This document shows, piece by piece, positions 1 to 7,251 of a stretch of 11,183 nt of DNA. The first letter of the stretch is position 1. Every line of letters begins with the position of its first letter. The translations under genes and the position numbers were made by a program. The notes below the pieces were generated by a model, which saw only the letters and a program-made list of their open reading frames with translations, did not search any database and was not told the origin of the DNA. Origin of the DNA: an uncultured Verrucomicrobiota bacterium (GTDB lineage Bacteria > Verrucomicrobiota > Verrucomicrobiia > Limisphaerales > UBA9464); the NCBI GenBank assembly GCA_903925515.1, contig CAIYFP010000254.1:1-11183 (forward strand). The letters run 5' to 3'.

Positions 1-559
1 CGGCCTTGCTGCCGATGCCCATGGCGAAGGCGCGCATGACGAGGAGGAGGGGCGGGACGGTGGCCAGCGCGACGGCGGTCATGGCGGGATGGACGCGCCA
101 CAGGACGACGGTCATGGCCATGAGGGAGCCGCAGGCGGTGAGGAGCGTGAACAGTCCGTGGTGGAACAAGGTTTGAAACGCGAAGGCGTCCCATGTGGCG
201 CGGTAGAGGAGGTCGCCGGGGCGGGCGGCAAGCAGGCGTCTCCATGACATGGCGAGCATCCAATGATGGAGGGCGAGACGGACGCGGTGGAGGCCCCCAA
301 GGCCGGTGCGGACCAAGACAAGGCTGAGGAGCGCGCCGAGCAGGGCATGGGCGGCGTACACGCCGAACCATGCGGCAACCCACTTCACGGCATCCCGGCC
401 ATCGCCGAGCCCCTCATGGGTCCACTGGTCCACCAACGCCGCCATGGGCCATGGCTTGGCGAGGCCCGCCCCGGTGGCGAGCGCGGCGAGGAACAAGGCG
501 AGGGCAACGCGGGGGCCATCCCCCCGATAGAACCGGAACAACGCCCGCAGCCATGCCAT
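1..559 (-). CDS. ABC exporter, membrane domain (partial, N-terminal 186 residues)
   Basis: This is the N-terminal part of a type I ABC exporter half-transporter in the inner membrane. The frame is open from the ATG at 559-557 to the left edge with no stop, so the rest of the membrane domain and any ATPase domain lie outside the window. The start reads MAWLRALFRFYRGD, followed by hydrophobic segments at about residues 17-45, 63-87 and 135-175. The second cytoplasmic stretch has the family-typical GDLLYRATWDAFAFQTLF (115-132), equivalent to the GDL-x-R-x-x-x-D motif of exporter membrane domains. The KPWPMAALVD ending of helix 1 is also common in these proteins. No Shine-Dalgarno motif is obvious. 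The gene is divergent from the MFS gene across 130 bases. The substrate is unknown. The family call is fairly sure; the presence of a fused ATPase domain is inferred from the family. Confidence 0.85.
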   Translation of the reverse strand, partial: MAWLRALFRFYRGDGPRVALALFLAALATGAGLAKPWPMAALVDQWTHEGLGDGRDAVKWVAAWFGVYAAHALLGALLSLVLVRTGLGGLHRVRLALHHWMLAMSWRRLLAARPGDLLYRATWDAFAFQTLFHHGLFTLLTACGSLMAMTVVLWRVHPAMTAVALATVPPLLLVMRAFAMGIGSKA

Positions 560-673
560 GGGACCCGAGGGTATCCATTCGTTCGGGAAGGCCAAGGATT
601 CGCGGGGGATGCTTGGCGGCGGGCGTGCGACCGGGGAGGCTGGCGGTCGAATGGGCGGGGATGGGAACACGAT

Positions 674-680
674 GGAAGGA
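674..680 (+). promoter_or_regulatory. Ribosome-binding site of the MFS gene
   Basis: GGAAGGA lies 9 bases before the ATG at 690. This favours 690 over the in-frame ATGs at 672 and 558. Starting at 558 would overlap the divergent ABC start codon and add a low-complexity, non-membrane N-terminus. Confidence 0.6.
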
Positions 681-689
681 TCGCAGGCG

Positions 690-1910
690 ATGGCGGTTGC
701 GGACGCCGGGGCGGGCGGGGTCCTGCGCCCGGCGGAGGCATGGTGGAACGTGGGGGTCGCGTCGTTCCTGATGTTGGCCACGTTGCCGGGGCGGACGCAG
801 GGGCTGGGGTTGGTGACGGAACCGTTGATGCGGGAGCTGGGGATTGGGCGGATGACGTATGCGAGCCTGAACCTGTGGGCGACGCTGGCAGGGTCGCTGG
901 CGTGCATTCCGGCCGGGTGGATGCTGGACCGGGCGGGGCTGCGCCGGACGTCCACGGCCGTGGCGGGGATGCTGGCCCTTGCTGTGGCAGGGATGTCCAT
1001 GGTCGGGGGAGGGGTCGCCGGGTTGTTCGTGGGCATTCTTTGCACCCGGGCGCTTGGGCAGAGCGCGTTGTCGGTGGCGAGCATCGCGTCGGTGGGGAAG
1101 AGCTTCCCGCGCATGCACGGATGGCCGATGGGGGTGTTCTCGATCCTGATGTCGGTGTTGTTCGCGCTGGGTTTCGTGGGGGTGGGGGAGCTGGTGCACG
1201 GGGCGGGCTGGCGTGCGGCATGGCGTGCGGTTGCGGTGGGCGTTGCAGGGGTTGGGGCACTCGCATGGCTGGGGTTGCGTGAGCCGGGCGGGGGCGCGGG
1301 GCCGGGCGGGGAGGAGACGTCGGGTCAGACGCTGGGCGAGGCGGCGAGGACGGGATGGTTTTGGTTGTTCGCGGGATCGACGGGGTTGTTTGCGATGGCG
1401 ACGTCCGGGGTGGGGTTGTTCAACGAGGCGTTGCTGGTGGAGCGGGGGTATGAGGCGGGGTTGCTTCCGATGTTCCTTGCGGCGAGCACGGTGGCCTCGT
1501 TGGCGGGCCATGGGGCGTGCGGGTGGCTGATGCCGCGCCATGGGCCGGGGCGCCTGATGGCGGCGTCATGGCTGGGCTACGGGGCGAGCCTTGCGGGGCT
1601 GGCAACGGCGCGGGAGGGGTGGCACCTGTGGGTGGTGGCGGCGGGGATGGGGTTTTCGGCGGGCGGCGTGACGGTGCTGTTCTTCTCGGCGTGGGGCCAT
1701 GTTTTTGGGAGGCGTCATCTTGGGCGCATCCAAGGGGCCGCGCAGGCCTTGACCGTGCTGGGGTCGGCGGTGGGGCCTCTGGTGTTCGCGGGGACGCGTG
1801 CGAGCCATGGCGGGCATGGGCGGGTGCTTTGGGTGTTGACGGCCCTTGCTGGGTTGGTGGCGGTGGTGGCGGCCATGGCCCCGGAGCCGTCTGCGCATCG
1901 CGGCAAGTGA
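690..1910 (+). CDS. Major facilitator superfamily (MFS) transporter
   Basis: A 406-residue inner-membrane transporter of normal MFS length with about 12 predicted helices in two halves, separated by a Gly-rich, charged loop near residues 198-222. The loop after helix 2 carries MFS motif A as GWMLDRAGLRR (76-86), with the usual Gly, Asp and basic residues. The second half begins at about FWLFAGSTGLFAMATSGVGLF (224-244). A weaker copy of the helix 2-3 loop is CGWLMPRHGPGRLM (277-290). The general look is that of the oxalate/formate-antiporter-like or monocarboxylate-like MFS branches, but no substrate can be assigned. The start at ATG 690 is chosen from the GGAAGGA site. It is divergent from the ABC gene and 79 bases upstream of the propeller gene (measured to its GTG), which has no clear promoter of its own. 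Confidence 0.9.
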   Translation: MAVADAGAGGVLRPAEAWWNVGVASFLMLATLPGRTQGLGLVTEPLMRELGIGRMTYASLNLWATLAGSLACIPAGWMLDRAGLRRTSTAVAGMLALAVAGMSMVGGGVAGLFVGILCTRALGQSALSVASIASVGKSFPRMHGWPMGVFSILMSVLFALGFVGVGELVHGAGWRAAWRAVAVGVAGVGALAWLGLREPGGGAGPGGEETSGQTLGEAARTGWFWLFAGSTGLFAMATSGVGLFNEALLVERGYEAGLLPMFLAASTVASLAGHGACGWLMPRHGPGRLMAASWLGYGASLAGLATAREGWHLWVVAAGMGFSAGGVTVLFFSAWGHVFGRRHLGRIQGAAQALTVLGSAVGPLVFAGTRASHGGHGRVLWVLTALAGLVAVVAAMAPEPSAHRGK

Positions 1911-1989
1911 AGGGTGGCGGGGGTGGCGAAGCGGCCGTGGGCGTGGAGCCATCCTTGCAAGGGAGGCGAAACGGCACAAAAGCTTCGGG

Positions 1990-3102
1990 GTGCATCCGGC
2001 ATTCCTTGCGTGCGTCGTCCTCCTTGGCGTCTCCATCCGCGGGCTCGGCTCCGACTGGCCGATGTTCCGGGGCAACCCGGCGTTGACGGGGGTGTCGGAT
2101 GCCGTGGTGAAGCTCCCGTTGAAGCTGAGGTGGACCTTCAAGACGGGCGGGCCGGTGATGTCGTCGCCGGCCGTGGTGGGGACGAACGTGTACGTGGGGT
2201 CGGAGTCGTCGAACGTGTTCTGCCTCGACCTTGCGACGGGCAAGCCGCGGTGGTCGGCCTTGCTGACGGGGCCGGTGGAGGCCTCGCCCTTGGTGCTCGA
2301 CGGGCGGATCTACATCGGGGACGTGAACACGAACTTCCATTGCCTTGATGCCGCGACCGGCAAGGCGGCGTGGTCCGTGGGCTTCGAGGAGAAGGTGAAG
2401 TCCAGCGCCTCATGGTACGTGCCGAAGGGCACGGGCAGGAAGGCGGTGCTGGTGGGCTCATACGACTTCAAGCTGTACTCGCTCGACGCGGCAACGGGGC
2501 GCACCAACTGGGCCTACGAGACGGGGAATTACATCAACGGGTCGCCCGCCGTGTCCGACGGCCTGACGGCATTCGGCGGGTGCGACGCGTTCGTGCACGT
2601 GCTGGACCTTGCGGCAGGGGCCAAGAGCAAGGAGATCGAGGCCGGCGCGCCCATCATCGGGTCCGCCGCCATCGCCGACGGCCGCGCGTACCTTGGCCAC
2701 TACGAGAACGAGTTCCTCTGCGTGGACCTGAAGGAGGGCAAGGTGGCATGGCGTTACCGGGACCGGGCCTTTCCCTACGCGACGTCGCCCGCGATCACGG
2801 CGGACCGCGTGCTGTTCGGAGGGCGCGACAAGCGCCTGCATTGCGTGGAACGGGCCACGGGCAAGGGCCTCTGGACGTTCCAGACGCGGGGCAAGGTGGA
2901 GAGCTCGCCGGTGGTGGCGGACGGCAAGGTGTTCTTCGGGTCCGACGACGGCCGCGTGTACGCGGTGACGTTGGATGACGGCAAGGAGGCATGGCAGTAC
3001 GAGATCGGGCAGCCGGTGCAAAGCTCGCCCGCCATCGTCCCGGGCCACCTCTTGGTGGGGTCCGACGACGGCTCCCTGTACTGCTTCGGGCCCGCCGAGT
3101 AG
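1990..3102 (+). CDS. Secreted PQQ-like (BamB-type) eight-repeat beta-propeller protein
   Basis: A 370-residue protein from GTG 1990. After a hydrophobic leader (residues 1-20, likely signal peptide) the mature part begins near SDWPMFRGNPALTG, a common opening of PQQ-like propellers in Planctomycetota and Verrucomicrobiota. Eight repeats follow at about 58-88, 98-128, 138-174, 184-213, 224-254, 265-295, 305-335 and 345-370. Each resembles SSPAV-x-DG-x-VYVGS-x-D-x-x-x-YCLD-x-x-TGK-x-x-W. The last repeat lacks its final strand, which the RWTF segment (47-50) may supply by closing the ring. Such proteins act in the periplasm or cell surface as binding scaffolds; PQQ binding itself is not shown, and no dehydrogenase motif was seen. 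The start is uncertain: the only other in-frame usual start is TTG 1846, inside the MFS gene. The gene ends 9 bases from the convergent TolB-like gene. Confidence 0.82.
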   Translation: MHPAFLACVVLLGVSIRGLGSDWPMFRGNPALTGVSDAVVKLPLKLRWTFKTGGPVMSSPAVVGTNVYVGSESSNVFCLDLATGKPRWSALLTGPVEASPLVLDGRIYIGDVNTNFHCLDAATGKAAWSVGFEEKVKSSASWYVPKGTGRKAVLVGSYDFKLYSLDAATGRTNWAYETGNYINGSPAVSDGLTAFGGCDAFVHVLDLAAGAKSKEIEAGAPIIGSAAIADGRAYLGHYENEFLCVDLKEGKVAWRYRDRAFPYATSPAITADRVLFGGRDKRLHCVERATGKGLWTFQTRGKVESSPVVADGKVFFGSDDGRVYAVTLDDGKEAWQYEIGQPVQSSPAIVPGHLLVGSDDGSLYCFGPAE

Positions 3103-3111
3103 GAGCGAGCG

Positions 3112-4356
3112 TCAGCCCAGCCAGCGTGGGTGGTCCGCCCCGGCACCGTCGATTCCGTCGGTGAGGCGCCGGGCGCCGGTGCCGTCGGACATCATGATCC
3201 AGAGGCCCGGCGAGCCCCCGGTTTGGGCGCGGCAGAAGGCAATCCAACGGCCGTCGGGCGACGGCGTGCAGCGAAAGTCCCATGCCACGGGTTCGGTGGC
3301 GCCATGGACCGTGGTCGCGCCGGTGTGCGGGTCCAACGCACAAACCTGGGTCCCGCCGCGGGCTTCGGCGGGCAGGTAATCCCGGTTGAAATGGTCGGTG
3401 TCGGGCCGGTTGGGCTGGAACTGCCATGGGACGCGGGAGCCGGGGAGGCGGCGGGGGAAGAGGATGCGGCCGTCGGGGGTCCATGCGACGACGTTGGATC
3501 CTCCGCCGTGCCGGTGCGCGGGGCCGTAGGTGGCGGCGAACCACATGGATTGGCCTTCGGTCACGACCTTGCTGTTGGAGCCATCGGCCCGCGCGATGCA
3601 GACATCGGACCAGTCATGGCCGGGGTCGGAGGCATGATGGCAGTCTTGATAGGCGAGCCATTGGCCATCCGGGGACCATGCCGGGCCGAAGTAGAGATGA
3701 CCTTGCTGTCCTGCGACCCGCACGCGATCGCCGCCCATGGTGTCGCTGGTCCAGATCTCGTAGCCGCGCGGGCTGGCGAGGTGGAAGGCGACGCGGCGGC
3801 CGTCCGGGCTGAGGCTGAAGCCGTAGGGCAGGCCCTCGTCGTTGCGGGTAAAGGGCCGGGGGTCGGAGCCGTCGAGGTTCATGTTGACGATGTGGCCGGG
3901 GCGTTCGGGGATGACCTGCATGAGGATGCGGCCGCCGTGCAGGAGGAGCTGGGGGGCTTGGAAGGGCGCGATGCGTTCGCGGGTGGCGAGCTCGACGAGG
4001 GAGCCGCCATCGATGTCATGGGCCCAGACGTGGGTGGGGGTCAGGTGGTAGAACTGGTCGAAGGGCCGCCCGGGGCCATCCCGGCGCGCCTCCATGCTGA
4101 GAAGCAAGAGTCGGCCGTCGGGGAGGGGCGCGACGGGTTGCCATGTGACTTGGTTGGGCGCGGCGACATCCAGGACGCGGAGGCCGGAGCCATCGGGATG
4201 GATGATGCAGGTCTTGCCGGCGGAGGCGAAGAGCAGGCACGGGTCGCGGCGGCGGGCGGTCGTGGCGCGGGGCCGGGCCCGTGGGTTCGAGCAGGACGTG
4301 GCGAGGGCAAGCGGGGCCATGAGGCCGAGCTGAAGGGCGGCGCGGCGAGGAAGCAT
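3112..4356 (-). CDS. TolB/PD40-type beta-propeller lipoprotein
   Basis: A 414-residue exported protein. The N-terminus reads MLPRRAALQLGLMAPLALATSC: a twin-arginine-like RR-A-A-L (4-8), a short hydrophobic run, then a lipobox-like ATSC with Cys22 as possible lipid anchor. The -3 Ala is weaker than the usual Leu. PD40-type repeats follow: FSLSPDGRRVAF (180-191), AWSPDGQWLAY (226-236), AWTPDGRILF (291-300) and CTPSPDGRWIAF (363-374). They are interleaved with DG-S/T-G turns such as HPDGSGLRVL and MSDGTGARRLTDG (389-401). These match the WD40-like repeats of TolB and of the peptidase S9 N-terminal propeller, but no hydrolase domain or TolB N-terminal domain is present. It is probably a periplasmic binding protein of unknown partner. 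The frame stays open to 4608, but the leader fixes the start at 4356. No Shine-Dalgarno motif is seen. Confidence 0.82.
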   Translation of the reverse strand: MLPRRAALQLGLMAPLALATSCSNPRARPRATTARRRDPCLLFASAGKTCIIHPDGSGLRVLDVAAPNQVTWQPVAPLPDGRLLLLSMEARRDGPGRPFDQFYHLTPTHVWAHDIDGGSLVELATRERIAPFQAPQLLLHGGRILMQVIPERPGHIVNMNLDGSDPRPFTRNDEGLPYGFSLSPDGRRVAFHLASPRGYEIWTSDTMGGDRVRVAGQQGHLYFGPAWSPDGQWLAYQDCHHASDPGHDWSDVCIARADGSNSKVVTEGQSMWFAATYGPAHRHGGGSNVVAWTPDGRILFPRRLPGSRVPWQFQPNRPDTDHFNRDYLPAEARGGTQVCALDPHTGATTVHGATEPVAWDFRCTPSPDGRWIAFCRAQTGGSPGLWIMMSDGTGARRLTDGIDGAGADHPRWLG

Positions 4357-4403
4357 GGGCCGGATGTTGGGCGCGGGAGCCCGGGCGGCGAGCGGGGAAT
4401 GGC

Positions 4404-4411
4404 AAAATAAT
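4404..4411 (-). promoter_or_regulatory. Possible -10 region for the TolB-like gene
   Basis: AAAATAAT on the plus strand (ATTATTTT on the minus) is the only clearly AT-rich patch in the 242-base divergent spacer. It lies about 48-55 bases before the minus-strand start codon. No good -35 partner was found, so this is only a candidate. Confidence 0.2.
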
Positions 4412-4521
4412 CTGGCCGAAGGGTGCGGAAATTGGGTCCCATGACGGGGCGACGCGGCGTGATTCCGGACGGGATTGGACGGCGCCGTCCCGAGGAACGG
4501 ACTGAATTCCATGACAGGAAC

Positions 4522-4558
4522 GGCCACGGGCGGGGCGACCGTGCGAGGCCACGGGCGG
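4522..4558. repeat. Perfect 12-bp direct repeat before the YfhO-family gene
   Basis: GGCCACGGGCGG occurs at 4522-4533 and again at 4547-4558, 25 bases apart start to start. The second copy ends 40 bases before the ATG at 4599. A small inverted repeat, CCGTG (4539-4543) with CACGG (4550-4554), overlaps the second copy. The repeat itself is certain. A role as operator or in the 5' leader is inference; chance in GC-rich DNA is possible. Confidence 0.55.
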
Positions 4559-4598
4559 AGGTGAACTGGGGGTAGGCGCCGCGTGGCTGGAAGGATAG

Positions 4599-7241
4599 AT
4601 GAAGGCAAGACTGACGTTGCCGCGCCAAGGCTTGTTGGCGGCGGTCGTGATCGCGTTGCCCCTGCTGGTTTTGTTCCGGCGGGGCTTCGCGACGGGGGAG
4701 GTCTTGCGCGCGAACGACCTGCCGTTCGGCATGATGGTGGCGCAGGCAGACACGGCGCGGGAGACGTTCATGGGGCATTGGCGTCCGTTGAACTGGCTTG
4801 GGACGCAGGAGATCGAGGCGTTGCCGGGACCGACGCAGGCGTTGTTCGCGCTGACGTCGCCGCTGTTCTTTGCGAAGTGGCATGCGTTGGCGGGGTTGTT
4901 GTTCGTCGGGCTTTCGGCGTGGTTTTACTGTTGGCGCTCGGGTTTTCGGCCGGCCGTGGCGGTGATCACGGGGGTGGCGGCGGCGTTGAACTCGAACTTC
5001 GTGTCGTACGCGTGCTGGGGATTGTCGCCGAAGTGCTACGCGCTGGGGTTTGTGTTTTTGGCGTTGGGATGCCTGAAGCCCGGCGCGGCCGGGGAAGCGG
5101 GCTGGCGCGGGTGGGCGCGGGTTGCCATGGCGGGGTTTGCCGTGGGGCTCAACGTGATGGAAGGAGCGGACGTGGGGGCGATCCTGTCGCTGTACGTGGC
5201 GGCATCGGTGGCATGGGAGGTGATGTCCAACGGGCCACGAACGGCGGGAGCATGGGCCAAGGGGGCGCTGGGTTTGGCCCTCGTGGCGTCGATGGCCGCA
5301 TGGGTCAGCGCGCGGGGTGTGCAAAGCCTGACGGGGTTCGCCATCAAGGGCGTGCAAGGCATGGAGGCTGGCACCGAGTCGGCCGCGCAACGCTGGGACT
5401 ACATCACCGGCTGGAGCCTGCCCAAGGTCGAGACGCTGCGGCTCGTGGTGCCGGGCCTGTTCGGGTACCTGCTGGACACGCCCGGAGGCGGCGAATACTG
5501 GGGCGGCGTGGGACCCGATGGCAGCCCGGCGCGGCGGTTCTCGGGCTCGGGCGAGTACGCGGGCATCGTCGTGCTGGTGGTGGCGTTGTGGGCGGTGGCC
5601 CGTTCGTTGTCGCGGTCGCCGGGGTCTCCCTTCACCGAGGCGGAGCGTCGTCGGGTCTGGTTCTGGACGGCGGCCGGGGTGGTGTCGTTGATGTTGTCGT
5701 GGGGCCGGTTCTTTCCGTTGTTCAACGTGGTGTTCTCGATGCCGTTCCTCTCGACGATCCGGATCCCGATGAAGTACCTGCACGGGCTGCACCTGTCGGT
5801 GCTGGTGGTGTTTGCGCACGGGCTGGAGGGGATCGGGCGGGCATGGCTGGGGGGGCGAGCGAGCGTGTCGCGGCCGGGCTGGATGGAGGCCCTGCGCCGT
5901 GGGTGGGGGCAGGCGAAGGGCTTCGACCTTGCGTGGAAGCGAGTCGTGCTGGCGTTGGGGCTGGGTGGGCTGGGCGCGGCCTTGATGTATCAATTCAGCG
6001 GTCCCGCCGTGCTGGGCCGGATCGCGGAGGCGGGCTTTGTGACGAAGGAGGGCGCGCCGGACGACATGGCGCGGGCCATTCTCGATTACAGCCGGGGCGA
6101 GGCATGGGTGGCGCTGGGGTTCATGGTGCTGGCATTGGGGTTGCTGGCGGCGATGGCTTCGGGGGTGTTTGCCAGCGCGAGTACCGCCTGGGTGGTGCTG
6201 GGGTTGTTGGCCGGGGTGGACCTGTTCCGGGCGGACCTGCCGTGGGTGGTTCATTACAACGTGAACTGGCGGTACCAAAGCAACCCGGTCATGGACCCGT
6301 TGCGGGAGGGCGCAGCCCGGCATTTTCGCATGACGGGCCGCCTCCACCCGGTGGGAAGGAACATGCTGGTGAACCCGGGGGACGGATACCTTCCGGCCAT
6401 CCACAACCTGTGGTTGGAGCATCACCTGCAATACTACCGGATCCCGACGCTGGACATCATCCAGATGCCGCGGATGCCGACGTTGGACGCGGCGTTCCTT
6501 GGGTTGTTTGACGGGGAGGGCGGCAAGCTGGACCCGCGGCGCATCGGGCGGTTGTGGGAGTTGACCTCGACCCGGACCGTGATTGGGGCGGCCGGGGTGG
6601 AGTCGCAACTGGATGGCGTGTTTGCGTCGCCGGGCGGCAAGTTCAGGCCGGTGCTCCAGTTCGCGCTGCAACCCAAGCCGGGCGTGCCGGAGTCGTGGAT
6701 GGGCCGGCCGGACAGCCACACGGCCGTGCTTGCTACCAACGGCCCCTACGCCCTGTACGAGTACAGCGCGGCATTGCCCCGGGCGCTGGTGCTGACGCGC
6801 TGGACCGTGGAAACCAACGCCACGCGGCTCGCCGCGCGCCTCGTGGACCCCGCGTTCCAGCCCGGCGCAGAGGTCCTGCTCGGGGCCGCGCCCGCCGGCG
6901 TCACGCCCTCCGGAGGGCACGCGACCGCCATGGTCACGTCGATGCAGAATCGCCGGGTCGTGGTGGAGGTGAAGGACGTGCCGCAGGCCGGCGGCGTGTT
7001 GCTGTTGAACGATCGCTGGCACGAGAACTGGCGCGCGACGGTCGATGGGCGGCCGGCCGAAGTGCTGCGGGGCAACATGATCATGCGCGCGGTCGCGGTT
7101 CCCGGCGGGGCGCACGTGGTCGAGTTCAGGCACGAGCCGCCGCATGGCCTGTTCTTTGTCACGGTGGCGGCGCTCGGCTTTGCCGCCCTGTTGCTCGCCG
7201 CCTTGGTCATCCCGCGCCGTGCCGCGCGGACACAGCCCTGA
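4599..7241 (+). CDS. YfhO-family multi-spanning membrane protein
   Basis: An 880-residue integral membrane protein. Helix 1 is near residues 10-27, followed by a large outside loop with LRANDLPFGMM (36-46), where GT-C-type enzymes usually keep an acidic catalytic residue. About ten further helices lie between 85 and 545. A loop at 265-304 includes WSLPKVETL and the Gly-rich end of the FGYLLDTPGGG stretch. STIRIPMKYLHGL (385-397) corresponds to the R-x-P-x-K segment of YfhO-like proteins, and DLFRADLPWVVHYN (541-554) closes the membrane part. A soluble domain (555-850) ends with LLLNDRWHENWRATVDG (801-817) and a beta-rich stretch typical of YfhO C-termini, then a last helix (851-871). Firmicute YfhO proteins act in glycosylation of cell-wall polymers; a similar envelope role here is inference. 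GGAAGGA sits only 3 bases before the ATG. It forms a unit with the methyltransferase 10 bases downstream. Confidence 0.85.
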   Translation: MKARLTLPRQGLLAAVVIALPLLVLFRRGFATGEVLRANDLPFGMMVAQADTARETFMGHWRPLNWLGTQEIEALPGPTQALFALTSPLFFAKWHALAGLLFVGLSAWFYCWRSGFRPAVAVITGVAAALNSNFVSYACWGLSPKCYALGFVFLALGCLKPGAAGEAGWRGWARVAMAGFAVGLNVMEGADVGAILSLYVAASVAWEVMSNGPRTAGAWAKGALGLALVASMAAWVSARGVQSLTGFAIKGVQGMEAGTESAAQRWDYITGWSLPKVETLRLVVPGLFGYLLDTPGGGEYWGGVGPDGSPARRFSGSGEYAGIVVLVVALWAVARSLSRSPGSPFTEAERRRVWFWTAAGVVSLMLSWGRFFPLFNVVFSMPFLSTIRIPMKYLHGLHLSVLVVFAHGLEGIGRAWLGGRASVSRPGWMEALRRGWGQAKGFDLAWKRVVLALGLGGLGAALMYQFSGPAVLGRIAEAGFVTKEGAPDDMARAILDYSRGEAWVALGFMVLALGLLAAMASGVFASASTAWVVLGLLAGVDLFRADLPWVVHYNVNWRYQSNPVMDPLREGAARHFRMTGRLHPVGRNMLVNPGDGYLPAIHNLWLEHHLQYYRIPTLDIIQMPRMPTLDAAFLGLFDGEGGKLDPRRIGRLWELTSTRTVIGAAGVESQLDGVFASPGGKFRPVLQFALQPKPGVPESWMGRPDSHTAVLATNGPYALYEYSAALPRALVLTRWTVETNATRLAARLVDPAFQPGAEVLLGAAPAGVTPSGGHATAMVTSMQNRRVVVEVKDVPQAGGVLLLNDRWHENWRATVDGRPAEVLRGNMIMRAVAVPGGAHVVEFRHEPPHGLFFVTVAALGFAALLLAALVIPRRAARTQP

Positions 7242-7244
7242 GGT
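7240..7244 (+). promoter_or_regulatory. Ribosome-binding site of the methyltransferase gene
   Basis: GAGGT lies 7 bases before GTG 7252 and overlaps the TGA stop (7239-7241) of the gene before. This supports GTG 7252 as start over GTG 7219 and suggests coupled translation. Confidence 0.55.
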
Positions 7245-7251
7245 CAACGCC

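Noticed and set aside
558..689. N-terminal extension of the MFS protein to ATG 558 or 672
   Set aside because: The extra residues are Gly-rich and not membrane-like, position 558 overlaps the divergent ABC start codon, and the best ribosome-binding site fits ATG 690.
414..1541. A minus-strand frame of 375 codons opposite the MFS gene
   Set aside because: Arg/Pro/His-rich shadow of the MFS gene; it also overlaps the ABC gene in the wrong frame.
4561..4575. A four-codon GTG-started leader peptide after a GGAGG-like stretch before the YfhO gene
   Set aside because: Too short to support; the GGAGG overlaps the GC-rich repeat and no attenuator structure or regulatory codon run is seen.
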